Below, one piece after another: positions 24,981 through 33,755 of a stretch of DNA of 45,892 nt (the first letter of the stretch is position 1; each line of letters begins with the position of its first letter). The position numbers were made by a program, and so were the translations under genes. The notes under the pieces were generated by a model that saw nothing but the letters and a program-made list of their open reading frames with translations, did not search any database and was not told the DNA's origin. Source of the stretch: Leptotrichia sp. oral taxon 879 str. F0557. GTDB lineage: Bacteria; Fusobacteriota; Fusobacteriia; Fusobacteriales; Leptotrichiaceae. The stretch is from NCBI RefSeq assembly GCF_000469385.1, contig NZ_KI271286.1, positions 6,429-52,320 of the forward strand, given 5' to 3'.

Positions 24981-25280
24981 GTTTTGTTAAAAAAATAATA
25001 AAAATTATAGTAAAACCCAGTCAAAACAGAGAGTTTTTCATGAAATTTCCATTAATTTATGAGATTTATAATTTTGGATTATAGACTGTCGAACAGGGCT
25101 AATATAATTTTATTTCTAAGTTACTTTACTTTATAATCAAAGTAATTTTAAAAATAAAAAGTTTAAAATAAGACGTGTACTATATTTAAAACTAACTTTT
25201 AAATAATTATATGAAAAAGAAATAAAAGGAAAGGAATGTATATATAGTTATACAACTTTTATATACTGTCATATATATTT
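24981..25280. other. 300-nt gene-free stretch before the MscS gene
   Basis: I see no gene here. The stretch contains ATAGTAAAACCC (25007-25018), a motif also found after terminators at 17872 and 34581. It also has an imperfect inverted repeat AAGTTACTTT / AAAGTAATTT (25118-25127, 25138-25147). An AAAGGAAAGGA ribosome-binding-like element at about 25226-25235 is followed by ATG at 25236, in frame with the MscS gene but stopped by TAG at 25245-25247. No convincing promoter pair was found. Confidence 0.5.
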
Positions 25281-26351
25281 ATGAAAGAATTACAAAAATT
25301 TTTGGAATTAGAGAATATAATTAAATTTTTGAAAACTAATATATTTAGACTGTTTATAATCTTTTTAATTATAAAAATTGGAAAAATATTTAAGACTAGA
25401 ATTGAAAAAATTTTGAAAATTATAATGGAAAAGTCAAATGTTGATAAAAGTTTAGCTTCATTTTTACTTTCAATTTATTCTATTTTATATTATTTTATTA
25501 TAGTTTATTCTTCTATTGGAATTCTTGGAATTAACACATCTTCCATCACAACTTTTCTAGGAGCGGCTGGGATAATTTTTGGGATTGCTTTTAAGGAAAC
25601 TTTGGGTAACTTTTGCGGTGGACTTATAATTCTTACATTTAAGCCATTTCGAGTTGGTGATACAATTGAGTATAATAATTATATTGGTACGGTTAAAAAG
25701 ATTGAGCTTTTTTATACAAAAATGTTAAATCCACAAAATGAGCTTGTAATAATTCCAAATGGAATAGTTACGAATACGGAAATCCGGAACATTAAGCAGG
25801 ATGGGGAGCGTAGGCTTGATTTGAAAATTGGCGTTTCGTATAAGAGTGATATTCAGAAAGTAAAGAAGGTCTTAGAAAGAATAGTGAAAGAAGAAACGAT
25901 GGATGAAGTAGAAGAAACTAAAATAAAAAATAACTTGCTTGCAAAAATTCAGAATACAATATTAGAAAATAAAGAAAAAAGTAAAGTCAATTTATTTTCA
26001 GCGATTTTTTCTAGAAAAAAAATGAAGGAAGCTGAAGATGAAGTAACTAAAAAAATAGAAGAAGAAACTTCCAGAAATAGTAAAAATATGCAAAATACTG
26101 TAATATTGAAAAAAGATAGCGACGAGGATAAAAAGATGATTCTAGCTTCAAAAGATTCTATTATTGGAGTCGGAGAATTAGCTGAATCTGCGATAATTTT
26201 CTATATTTATGTTTATACACGTTCAGAAAATTATTTGAATCTTAAGCTAAAATTAAATGAAAAAATTAAGACTGAGTTTGATAAGGCTGGAATTGAGATA
26301 CCTTATCCGCAAATGGATGTACATATAAAAGAATTTGAAAATAAGATGTAA
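25281..26351 (+). CDS. MscS-family mechanosensitive channel with charged insertion
   Basis: MscS channels open under membrane tension and release solutes after osmotic downshift. Three hydrophobic segments (about 20-35, 60-85, 88-122) are present. The pore-lining helix TM3 'FLGAAGIIFGIAFKETLGNFCGGLIIL' is followed by 'KPFRVGDTIEYNNYIGTVKKIELFYT' and 'NELVIIPNGIVTNTEIRNI', the beta-domain signature. Residues 208-290 are a lysine/glutamate-rich insertion in the cytosolic C-terminal domain, which is unusual; the family pattern resumes at 'AESAIIFYIYVYTRSENYL'. The ATG at 25281 has no ribosome binding site. A better-placed ATG at 25236 is in frame but followed by TAG at codon 4. Confidence 0.9.
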   Translation: MKELQKFLELENIIKFLKTNIFRLFIIFLIIKIGKIFKTRIEKILKIIMEKSNVDKSLASFLLSIYSILYYFIIVYSSIGILGINTSSITTFLGAAGIIFGIAFKETLGNFCGGLIILTFKPFRVGDTIEYNNYIGTVKKIELFYTKMLNPQNELVIIPNGIVTNTEIRNIKQDGERRLDLKIGVSYKSDIQKVKKVLERIVKEETMDEVEETKIKNNLLAKIQNTILENKEKSKVNLFSAIFSRKKMKEAEDEVTKKIEEETSRNSKNMQNTVILKKDSDEDKKMILASKDSIIGVGELAESAIIFYIYVYTRSENYLNLKLKLNEKIKTEFDKAGIEIPYPQMDVHIKEFENKM

Positions 26352-26435
26352 AAAATGTTTAATCTAAATATTTTTAATTTTATCAATTTAATGTAAAGTA
26401 GTTAAAAATAATAGAAAAATATAAAAGGAGAAATT

Positions 26436-27080
26436 ATGGAAATAAGGAGATTTTTGAATGATAATGCGGTACAAAGTAACTGTTATGTGATTTCTTATGG
26501 TAATGATTGCTACGTTGTAGATCCTGGTCAGGAAAAGATGAATGAAGTTGTTAGTTATATTAGTGAAAATAAATTAAATTTGTTAGCAATACTTCTTACT
26601 CACGGTCATTGGGATCATATTCTAGGAATTCCATCAATATTGGAATATAAAAAAGTTCCAATTTATATAAGTGAAGGCGGATATGAATTTTTGTTTAATC
26701 CTGAATTGTCACTTTTTGTTTGGAGAGAAGGAAAATTTGAATTAGATAAGGAAAGTGTTCAAATTGTAACACTAAGGGAAAATGATAAAATTGGAAAAGA
26801 AGGGAAAGTCCCTGAAAGCTGTCTAGAATTTAATTTTGAAATAATTGAAACGCCAGGACATAGCAGAGGGGATATTTGTTATTACGATAAGGTAAACAAG
26901 ATATTGATTTCTGGAGATACAATGTTTCAAGGGACTTATGGAAGAGTAGATTTACCAACTAGTAATCCTATTGAAATGGGAAAATCATTAAAGAAATTAT
27001 TGGCATTGGATGAAGATATCAAGGTTTATCCAGGGCATGGTTTTGATACTACAATTGGTCAAGAAAGAAGATATTATTAA
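26436..27080 (+). CDS. MBL-fold hydrolase, glyoxalase II-like
   Basis: The metallo-beta-lactamase fold is recognisable by H56-x-H58-x-D60-H61 in 'ILLTHGHWDHILG'. Further metal ligands are in 'ETPGHSRGDICYY', 'LISGDTMFQGTYGRVDLP' and 'YPGHGFDTT'. The pattern and the 214-residue length fit the glyoxalase II / YcbL-like group, which hydrolyses thioesters such as S-lactoylglutathione or related compounds; the true substrate is unknown. The N-terminal 'NCYVISYGNDCYVVDPGQEK' is typical. It follows AAAAGGAG and lies 28 nt upstream of dtd. Confidence 0.9.
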   Translation: MEIRRFLNDNAVQSNCYVISYGNDCYVVDPGQEKMNEVVSYISENKLNLLAILLTHGHWDHILGIPSILEYKKVPIYISEGGYEFLFNPELSLFVWREGKFELDKESVQIVTLRENDKIGKEGKVPESCLEFNFEIIETPGHSRGDICYYDKVNKILISGDTMFQGTYGRVDLPTSNPIEMGKSLKKLLALDEDIKVYPGHGFDTTIGQERRYY

Positions 27081-27108
27081 AGTTATGATTTAAAGAATAA
27101 GGAAAAAA

Positions 27109-27549
27109 ATGAAAATAATAGTTCAAAGAGTAAATTTTGCAGAAATATTTGTAAATAATAAATTTAAAGGGAAAATTCAAAAAGGAATAGTTGCATATAT
27201 TGGAATTACTAACGGAGATTCTGTAAAGGATATTGATTTTTGCATTGACAAATTAATTAATCTGAGAATTTTTGATGATGAAAGTGGTAAACTAAATTTA
27301 TCAGTAAAAGATATAAATGGAAATCTTCTAATTGTAAGTAATTTTACAATTTATGGAAACACAAAAAAAGGGAGAAGACCAAGTTATACTGATTCGGCAC
27401 CAGCTAGTGAAGCTTATGAAATTTATAATCTTTTTGTAAAAAAACTGGAACAGACAGGAATTAGATTTGAAACTGGAGAATTTGGACAATATATGAGAAT
27501 TATTTCTGAAAATGACGGACCTGTAAATTTGATAATTGATTCAAAATAA
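27109..27549 (+). CDS. dtd: D-aminoacyl-tRNA deacylase
   Basis: Dtd removes D-amino acids (and glycine from tRNA-Ala) from mischarged tRNAs, a proofreading step. The N-terminus 'MKIIVQRVNFAEIFVN' is typical. The active-site segment 'LLIVSNFTIYGNTKKGRRPSYTDSAP' corresponds to SQFTLYG...GRRPSF.A.. in other Dtd. The Gly-cisPro motif is 'NDGPVNLIIDSK', where most have GPVT. At 146 residues the length is standard. It is probably cotranscribed with the MBL hydrolase upstream and the NlpC/P60 lipoprotein 18 nt downstream. Confidence 0.95.
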   Translation: MKIIVQRVNFAEIFVNNKFKGKIQKGIVAYIGITNGDSVKDIDFCIDKLINLRIFDDESGKLNLSVKDINGNLLIVSNFTIYGNTKKGRRPSYTDSAPASEAYEIYNLFVKKLEQTGIRFETGEFGQYMRIISENDGPVNLIIDSK

Positions 27550-27567
27550 TTTTAGAGAGGAGAAAAG

Positions 27568-28389
27568 ATGGTACGAAAATCAACTTTTACTATGGCATGC
27601 ATGCTGATGACTGTAGGATGTGCTAATTTACAGACAAATGAAACAAGTAAGGGAAAAACTGGAGAAACAAACAATAATGATTTTTCATCAAAAAATAATT
27701 TAGGAAATGAAAATATTACTATTGAAATTATAGGAGGAAAAAAAGAAAAAATAGAAAATCACTATTCTACTTCAAACAATAGTTCAGAACAAAAAAAGAG
27801 TGCACATAAAAGTACAGATACAGTTAGAAAGTCTGAAAAATATAGTGAGTTAAATGAAAAAATAGATGATTTGAAAGTAACAAAGTTATTTGATGAAAAT
27901 AGACTTGTTGATCGTTCAATGCCAAATTCACAATTGGTATTACAAAAATTATCTGAATTAAAGAGAAGACATCAAGAAATATTGTTAAATGGTACTTTTA
28001 GCCAAAAAAAAACAGTAGAGTTGCAAAATCAATTATTAAAGGCATATAGTAATTGGAAAGGTACAAAATATTCGCTTGGTGGAGATTCAGAAAATGGAAT
28101 GGATTGCTCAGCATTAACACGTAGAGTTTATCGTGAAGTTTATGGATACGAACTGCCAAGACAAACTGTGCAGCAAGTAAAAGTAGGAACTCATGTTTCA
28201 AAAGAAAATTTGAAACCTGGAGATATTGTGTTTTTTAGACCAGAAGAAAAAAACAATCATACAGCAGTTTATTTAGGAGATACGCTTTTTATTAATGCTT
28301 CAGCTTCAAAAGGAGTTGTAATCTCAACTTTGGAAAATACATACTGGAATAAATATTTTAAATACGGTGTGAGAATAAGAGAAGTTTAA
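27568..28389 (+). CDS. NlpC/P60-family lipoprotein peptidase
   Basis: A short signal ends at 'MTVGC' (C18), so this is a lipoprotein. A low-complexity linker rich in N, S, K (20-95) and a helical segment lead to an NlpC/P60 cysteine peptidase domain (about 155-273). Catalytic C180 is in 'ENGMDCSALTRRVYREVYG' and H231 in 'KNNHTAVYLGD'. The third polar residue is N243 ('FINASASKGV') instead of the usual His, which still fits some family members. Such enzymes cut peptide cross-links or stems in peptidoglycan. The ATG follows GAGAGGAG and the gene ends at a terminator. Confidence 0.9.
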   Translation: MVRKSTFTMACMLMTVGCANLQTNETSKGKTGETNNNDFSSKNNLGNENITIEIIGGKKEKIENHYSTSNNSSEQKKSAHKSTDTVRKSEKYSELNEKIDDLKVTKLFDENRLVDRSMPNSQLVLQKLSELKRRHQEILLNGTFSQKKTVELQNQLLKAYSNWKGTKYSLGGDSENGMDCSALTRRVYREVYGYELPRQTVQQVKVGTHVSKENLKPGDIVFFRPEEKNNHTAVYLGDTLFINASASKGVVISTLENTYWNKYFKYGVRIREV

Positions 28390-28400
28390 TAAGATTTAAG

Positions 28401-28432
28401 AAATATGTATTTTTGGATACATATTTTTTATT
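28401..28432 (+). terminator. Terminator after the NlpC/P60 gene
   Basis: AAATATGTAT (28401-28410) pairs perfectly with ATACATATTT after a 6-nt loop, and the stem runs into six T. Confidence 0.85.
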
Positions 28433-28447
28433 ATTTCATTTTTCATA

Positions 28448-28476
28448 TTGAAAAAGACATAAGAATAGTGTATTAT
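28448..28476 (+). promoter_or_regulatory. Promoter of asd
   Basis: TTGAAA (28448-28453) and TATTAT (28471-28476) are 17 nt apart; AATAGTG stands just before the -10 box. The leader of about 80 nt is too short for a lysine riboswitch, and none is visible. Confidence 0.65.
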
Positions 28477-28564
28477 ATATACATTAGATTTAGGGTAATG
28501 TAAAGAAATAATCAAATTTTTAGATATAGAACCTTAATCAAAAAAGTTTTTAGGAGGAAAAATA

Positions 28565-29563
28565 ATGAAAAATTACAAAGTAGCAATTGTCGGGGCAACA
28601 GGACTTGTTGGAAGAACATTTCTAAAAGTATTAAAGGAAAGAAACTTTCCAGTAGAAAAATTATACCTTTATGCTTCAAAAAATTCAGCTGGTAAAAAAA
28701 TTGAATTTAATGGAACAGAATATACTGTTATGGAATTAAAAGATGATGCAATAGCTGAGGATATTGATGTGGCTTTATTTTCAGCTGGTGGAGCAGTATC
28801 GCTTGAATATGCTCCAAAATTTAAGGCAAAAGGTGCAGTTGTTATAGACAACAGCAGTGCTTGGAGAATGGATAAAAATATTCCGTTAATAGTTCCTGAA
28901 GCAAATCCAGAAGCGTTAGAAAATCATCCAGGAATTATTGCAAATCCAAACTGTTCAACAATTCAGGTGATGCCTGTATTAAAAGTTTTACAAGAAAAAT
29001 ATGGATTGAAAAGAGTAATCTATTCAACTTATCAGGCTGTGGCAGGTTCTGGACAGAGAGGACTTGATGATTTGGAAGCTAATCTAAAAGGAGAGCCTTC
29101 AAAAGGATATCCGCATCAAATTGCATTTAATGCATTGCCACACATTGATGTTTTCTTAGATAATGGATATACAAAAGAAGAAGAAAAAATGATTAATGAA
29201 ACTAGAAAAATATTGAATTTGCCAGATTTAAAAGCAACTGCGACTTGTGTGAGAGTACCAGTTAGATATGGGCATGCGGTATCTGTAAATGTCGAATTAG
29301 AAAGACCATTTGAATTGGAAGATGTAATTCGTGCATTTGAGGAAAAAGAAGGAGTTATAGTACAAAATGATAGTAAGAATAATGTTTATCCAATGCCGAT
29401 AAATGCTCAGGATACTGATGAAGTTTATGTTGGAAGAATTAGAAGAGATTTTTCAGCAGACAATGCTTTGAATTTATGGGTTGTAGCAGATAATATAAGA
29501 AAAGGTGCCGCTACAAACACAATTCAGATAGCTGAAACTTTAATAAAAAAAGGAGCATTATAA
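28565..29563 (+). CDS. asd: Aspartate-semialdehyde dehydrogenase
   Basis: Asd reduces aspartyl phosphate to aspartate semialdehyde, the branch point for lysine/diaminopimelate, methionine and threonine. The NADP-binding 'KVAIVGATGLVGRTFLKVL' opens the protein. The catalytic cysteine is C130 in 'IIANPNCSTIQ', and 'STYQAVAGSGQRGLDDL' and 'CVRVPVRYGHAVSVNVE' complete the pattern. The 332-residue length is standard for the Gram-positive type. A TAGGAGG ribosome binding site precedes the ATG. The amino-acid transporter gene begins 6 nt after the stop codon, so the genes are an operon. Confidence 0.96.
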   Translation: MKNYKVAIVGATGLVGRTFLKVLKERNFPVEKLYLYASKNSAGKKIEFNGTEYTVMELKDDAIAEDIDVALFSAGGAVSLEYAPKFKAKGAVVIDNSSAWRMDKNIPLIVPEANPEALENHPGIIANPNCSTIQVMPVLKVLQEKYGLKRVIYSTYQAVAGSGQRGLDDLEANLKGEPSKGYPHQIAFNALPHIDVFLDNGYTKEEEKMINETRKILNLPDLKATATCVRVPVRYGHAVSVNVELERPFELEDVIRAFEEKEGVIVQNDSKNNVYPMPINAQDTDEVYVGRIRRDFSADNALNLWVVADNIRKGAATNTIQIAETLIKKGAL

Positions 29564-29569
29564 TAAAAT

Positions 29570-31135
29570 ATGAAATTCAGTACAATAAGAAATAAAATAT
29601 TAATATTATTAGTTTTTGTTGCAATTTTCATAACAGGCTATAGTGATGATATAAAGGTTGGGATGGAGTGTGGATACGCTCCTTTCAACTGGTTTCAAAA
29701 TGATGCTAAAAATGGTGCTGTAAAAGTTGATGGAGGTTATTGTGGGGGATATGACGTTGAAATAGCCAAAGTTATTGCAAAAAAATTGAATAAAAATCTG
29801 GTAATTGTAAAAACAAAATGGGAAGCATTGCTTGGCCCTGCACTGACTTCTGGAAAAGTTGATTTAGTTATAGCGGGAATGTCTGCAACGCCTGAAAGAC
29901 GTCAAAGTCTAACATTTTCAAAACCATATTATGAATCAGATTTAGTAGTAGTTGTGAAAAAGAATGGAAAATATGCAAATGCCAAATCAATTAATGATTT
30001 TACAGGAGCAAAAATTACAGGGCAATTAAACACACTTCACTATGATGTTATTGATCAGATGAAAGGCGTACAGAAGCAAACTGCAATGGAAAGTTTTCCA
30101 GCTATGATAGTAGCGTTAAATTCAGGGAAAATAGATGGATACATATCAGAAAGACCTGGAGCTATGGCGGCTCAATTTTCAAATCCTAATTTAAAATTCA
30201 TTTCATTTGATAAAAATACAGGATTTAAATACGATACAGAAGAAGTGAATGTAGCTATTGGAATGAAATTGGGAAATACAGAGCTGGAGGAAAAAATCAA
30301 TAAAATATTAGATGAAGATTTAACTCCTAAAGTACGTCAACGTATTATGGAAAAGTCTATACAAAATCAGCCAAATGAAGCCTCACGTTCATTTTTTGGA
30401 TGGGTAATATTTTTTATTAAAAACAACTGGATGACATTTGTGAAAGGTACAGCTTCAACACTGTATATTTCAATTACGGGTACAGTAGTTGGATTTTTCA
30501 TTGGATTACTGGTTGCATTATTAAGGTATTCAGAAGCAGAAATTGATGGACAGTCTCATAAGTATAAAAAAACTGGATTAAAATTTTTAAACTGGTTTTC
30601 TTCAATTTATATTGCTGTATTTAGAGGAACCCCAATGATAGTACAGTCAATGGTAATTTATTACGGATTATCACAAGTATTTCATATTAATCTGTCACCA
30701 ATGGTGGCGGCACTGTTTATTGTATCAATAAATACGGGTGCATATATGAGTGAAATTATACGTGGAGGGATTGATTCGATTGATAACGGACAGTTTGAAG
30801 CGGCAAAAGCTATTGGAATGACGAATTTTCAGTTGATGCAAAGTATCATTTTTCCACAGATGTTTAGAAATATTTTACCAATGATTGGAAATGAGCTTAT
30901 TGTAAATATTAAAGATACATCTGTATTAAATGTAATAAGTGTTACTGAACTGTTCTTTATTTCAAATTCTGTTGCGGGAACTTACTCACGTTATTATGAA
31001 GTATTTATTATAACAAGTGTGATTTACTTCTTCTTAACGTTTACATTATCATTAATCTTAAAACAAATCGAAAAACGAATTGACGGGCCTCAACATTTTG
31101 AAATTTTAGATGATGCTAATGGGGAGGAGAAATAA
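29570..31135 (+). CDS. Amino-acid ABC transporter, fused substrate-binding and permease protein
   Basis: One chain holds both halves of a polar amino-acid importer. A signal/anchor (about 8-25) leads to a type-3 solute-binding domain (27-275: '[18 protein letters not shown]', '[16 protein letters not shown]', '[30 protein letters not shown]'). A membrane permease follows (295-510) with the EAA loop '[33 protein letters not shown]'. The membrane part resembles HisM/GlnP. The likely substrate is glutamine, arginine or a related amino acid. It overlaps the ATPase gene by one base (TAATG). The ATG at 29570 has its ribosome binding site (AAAAGGAG) inside the end of asd, about 17 nt away, which is rather far. 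Confidence 0.93.
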   Translation: MKFSTIRNKILILLVFVAIFITGYSDDIKVGMECGYAPFNWFQNDAKNGAVKVDGGYCGGYDVEIAKVIAKKLNKNLVIVKTKWEALLGPALTSGKVDLVIAGMSATPERRQSLTFSKPYYESDLVVVVKKNGKYANAKSINDFTGAKITGQLNTLHYDVIDQMKGVQKQTAMESFPAMIVALNSGKIDGYISERPGAMAAQFSNPNLKFISFDKNTGFKYDTEEVNVAIGMKLGNTELEEKINKILDEDLTPKVRQRIMEKSIQNQPNEASRSFFGWVIFFIKNNWMTFVKGTASTLYISITGTVVGFFIGLLVALLRYSEAEIDGQSHKYKKTGLKFLNWFSSIYIAVFRGTPMIVQSMVIYYGLSQVFHINLSPMVAALFIVSINTGAYMSEIIRGGIDSIDNGQFEAAKAIGMTNFQLMQSIIFPQMFRNILPMIGNELIVNIKDTSVLNVISVTELFFISNSVAGTYSRYYEVFIITSVIYFFLTFTLSLILKQIEKRIDGPQHFEILDDANGEEK

Positions 31136-31875
31136 TGAGTAAAAAAGTTATTGAAATAAAAAATATTAGAAAAGATTTTGGAAAGAGAACAGTTTTAAAG
31201 GATGTAAACTTTGATGTTTATGAAAAGGAAGTTGTAAGTATAATTGGTTCGTCTGGAAGTGGAAAATCAACACTTTTAAGATGTATAAACTTACTTGAAA
31301 AGCCTACTAGCGGACAAGTCTTAATTCATGGAAAAGATGCGATGGCAGGAGATGTGTCACTTGTTACATTGCGAGAAAAAGTAGGAATGGTATTTCAGCA
31401 ATTTAATTTGTTTAATAATTTAAGTGTTTTAGAAAACTGTGTAATTGGACAAATGAAAGTTTTGAAAAAGTCAAAAGACGAGGCTGAGAAAATAGCAAGA
31501 GAATTTTTGGCAAAAGTAGGAATGGAACGTTTTGTTCATGCAAAGCCAAATCAAATTTCTGGTGGTCAGAAGCAACGGGTGGCAATAGCAAGAGCATTGG
31601 CGATGCAGCCAGAAGTTTTGTTGTTTGATGAGCCAACATCAGCACTAGATCCTGAAATGGTTGGAGAGGTTCTAAAAGTAATGAAAGATTTGGCAAAAAG
31701 TGGACTTACGATGATTGTTGTAACGCATGAAATGGATTTTGCCCATGATGTTTCGAGTCGAGTTGTATTTATGGATCAAGGTATAATTGTGGAAGATGAC
31801 AAGCCTGAAAATATCTTTGAAAATCCAAAACATGAAAGAACTAAAGAATTTTTGAGTAGAATGTTAAGTAAATAA
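31135..31875 (+). CDS. glnQ: Amino-acid ABC transporter ATP-binding protein
   Basis: This is the ATPase partner of the fused transporter protein upstream, overlapping it by one base. Walker A is '[13 protein letters not shown]', the Q-loop 'MVFQQFNLF', the signature '[21 protein letters not shown]' and Walker B '[19 protein letters not shown]', with the H-loop in 'VVTHEMDFA'. The 246-residue length and the sequence match the GlnQ/HisP/ArtP group. The name glnQ marks the group; the substrate is not proven. The ATG follows GGGGAGGAG inside the upstream gene, so translation is coupled. Confidence 0.94.
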   Translation: MSKKVIEIKNIRKDFGKRTVLKDVNFDVYEKEVVSIIGSSGSGKSTLLRCINLLEKPTSGQVLIHGKDAMAGDVSLVTLREKVGMVFQQFNLFNNLSVLENCVIGQMKVLKKSKDEAEKIAREFLAKVGMERFVHAKPNQISGGQKQRVAIARALAMQPEVLLFDEPTSALDPEMVGEVLKVMKDLAKSGLTMIVVTHEMDFAHDVSSRVVFMDQGIIVEDDKPENIFENPKHERTKEFLSRMLSK

Positions 31876-31929
31876 CTTGGGAGTATTTATAAATTAATAC
31901 TAAAAAAGTATTAAAACTAAAAATATTCC

Positions 31930-31958
31930 TTGAAATTTTTTAAAAAATAGTGTAAAAT
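31930..31958 (+). promoter_or_regulatory. Promoter of the SurA-like gene
   Basis: TTGAAA (31930-31935) and TAAAAT (31953-31958) are 17 nt apart, with AATAGTG directly before the -10 box. Confidence 0.65.
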
Positions 31959-32011
31959 AGTAAAAGTTAAAAAAACTAAAAATAAAAAATTATTAGAATT
32001 AAGGAGAAAAA

Positions 32012-32818
32012 ATGGCAAAAAAGAAAGCTGAAGATATTAAATTAACTTTAACAGATGAAGAAAGAGAAGGATTAGACAACGAGGGGATAAAAAGAGTTTT
32101 AACTAATAAAGCTGTTTTAGAAGCTGCTAAAAAATATAAATTTACTGATGAAGAACAGGAAGAATTTGATTATCTCGTTGAAAATGAAAAACATAAATTC
32201 TTTGTTGCAAAGGCAATTGAAGACAAAATTTCTGTAAATGAAAATGATGTTACAAAATTATACACTGACAACAAACCTAGTTTTGATGCACAAAATATTC
32301 CATTTTCTCAAGCAAAGGAAATTATTCAAAGAGATTTGTTGAATCAACAAGTTGCTATATTAGAAGCTGAAGAATTAAATAAATTAGTTGAAGAAATGGG
32401 TGATAGTGTAGAAATTACAAAAAAAGAACTATTATTCTCAAAAGGAAATCCTGATATAATTAAAACTATAATTGTTGGTAAAGTAATCGGTAAAAAAATG
32501 GCTGATGAAAAATTTGAGGAACAAGAACAAAATAAAAAAGATCTTGAAATCATTAAAGATAGTGTATACATAAACTATTACTTAGACTTAGAAGTAAGAA
32601 AAAATGTAAAAGTTACTCAAGAAGAAATTACTGAAATTTATGAAAATGAAAAAGTAAAATTAGGAAATGTAACACCAAATAGCGCTTATCAACAAATTGC
32701 CAATGGATTATTAAATAATAAGGCAATTGAAGAAAGAAACAACTTAATTAACAAAATTGCTGAAGAATATAAAGTTGATGAAGTTGCAAAAGAATATACT
32801 GAAAATGAAGAAAATTAA
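32012..32818 (+). CDS. Cytosolic SurA-N-like helical protein with internal duplication
   Basis: The 268-residue acidic protein has no signal peptide and no PPIase domain. It is built of two homologous halves, about 28-130 and 150-257. In the first, 'FFVAKAIEDKISVNENDVTKLY' is followed by 'AKEIIQRDLLNQQVAILEAEELNKLVEE'. In the second, 'YYLDLEVRKNVKVTQEEITEIY' is followed by 'YQQIANGLLNNKAIEERNNLINKIAEE'. The pattern (a 'V...ei...Y..' helix and a long amphipathic helix) is that of the SurA/PrsA N-terminal chaperone domain. A holdase-like role is possible but not shown. It has its own promoter and terminator and is thus a single-gene unit. The start follows AAGGAG. Confidence 0.75.
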   Translation: MAKKKAEDIKLTLTDEEREGLDNEGIKRVLTNKAVLEAAKKYKFTDEEQEEFDYLVENEKHKFFVAKAIEDKISVNENDVTKLYTDNKPSFDAQNIPFSQAKEIIQRDLLNQQVAILEAEELNKLVEEMGDSVEITKKELLFSKGNPDIIKTIIVGKVIGKKMADEKFEEQEQNKKDLEIIKDSVYINYYLDLEVRKNVKVTQEEITEIYENEKVKLGNVTPNSAYQQIANGLLNNKAIEERNNLINKIAEEYKVDEVAKEYTENEEN

Positions 32819-32836
32819 TAAAAAATAAATTATGAT

Positions 32837-32879
32837 AAAAACTTGAAGAGTAGTAAATTTACGAAATTCAAGTTTTTTT
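32837..32879 (+). terminator. Terminator after the SurA-like gene
   Basis: AAAACTTGAA and TTCAAGTTTT form a 10-bp stem, followed by a T7 run. Confidence 0.85.
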
Positions 32880-33053
32880 GTTTTACAATTATTTCTTTAT
32901 TATTTATAAAAATGTGGTAAAATTATTTTGTAGTAAACTTTGTTAAAAAATAGAAATTATAAATTTTGCGTAGATTTCAAAATTATTTAATTTTAATAGT
33001 TTGATATAAAAAATTTGAAAATAGTAAATTTTTTGGGAAATGGAGAAATTATT

Positions 33054-33755
33054 ATGAAAAAAGTATTCTTAGGAATAAATATAATTTTATTGTGGATTAC
33101 GATTTGGCATTTTTATAAATTTCCAATAACTGAAAATATGAGTTTGTCTTTGCACAATAAAAAAATTTATAGAAGGCTGATATTTAATACAATTGATTCG
33201 CTTGTTAAAGATAAAAATGATTTATTATTTAATATTAATTTTGGCGGGGAAGAGCAGGATGATGTAGGAAGAGCGTATGTGAAAGGATTGATGAAAAAAG
33301 GAGATGTGTGGATAGGATATGTTTACTATTTTGATGAAATTATAAAAGAAAGTCCAGCTTATGCTAGCAATCCACCAAATGGAGATGGATTGGTAGTGGA
33401 AGAATACGTAAATAAACATTCAGGATATTTTTATGTAACTTCAAATGAGACTAAATATCATTTAACAAAAGAAGAAATAATGAGAAAATTTAATTTAAAA
33501 AAATTAAGTTTAAAAAGTCCTAGATTTTTTGTAGATAAGTTTGGGACGGATAGAGAATTGTCAAATTGGCATAAATATACTTATGAACTGCCACAAAGCA
33601 AATTAAAGGATGAGAAAGATATAAAGAAGGCAAAGAATATTGAAAAAAGAATAAAAAAGAGAAGAGTTTTTTGTGTATTGAGTTTAATTCTTTGTTTAAT
33701 ATTGCAAATATTATTTTTAGTAAAAAATAAAAAGGAGACGATACATAATGATTAA
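33054..33755 (+). CDS. Two-TM hypothetical protein next to mgtC
   Basis: I do not recognise the family. The 233-residue protein has an N-terminal hydrophobic segment (about 1-20, 'FLGINIILLWITIWHFYKF') and a C-terminal one (about 208-225, 'VFCVLSLILCLILQILFLV'). About 190 mainly polar residues lie between them, so the middle is probably extracytoplasmic. The ATG at 33054 follows GGAGA; an in-frame codon at 33015 lacks a ribosome binding site. Its last 8 bases overlap the start of mgtC, so the two are translated together, and a role linked to magnesium or membrane transport is possible. Confidence 0.7.
   Translation: MKKVFLGINIILLWITIWHFYKFPITENMSLSLHNKKIYRRLIFNTIDSLVKDKNDLLFNINFGGEEQDDVGRAYVKGLMKKGDVWIGYVYYFDEIIKESPAYASNPPNGDGLVVEEYVNKHSGYFYVTSNETKYHLTKEEIMRKFNLKKLSLKSPRFFVDKFGTDRELSNWHKYTYELPQSKLKDEKDIKKAKNIEKRIKKRRVFCVLSLILCLILQILFLVKNKKETIHND

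Noticed and set aside
28477-28564. Lysine riboswitch in the asd leader
   Set aside because: The leader is about 80 nt and shows no L-box core; such riboswitches need about 170 nt.
29570-31135. SBP-permease fusion as an assembly artefact
   Set aside because: Such fusions are common in amino-acid importers of Firmicutes and Fusobacteriota, and the linker reads through cleanly in one frame.
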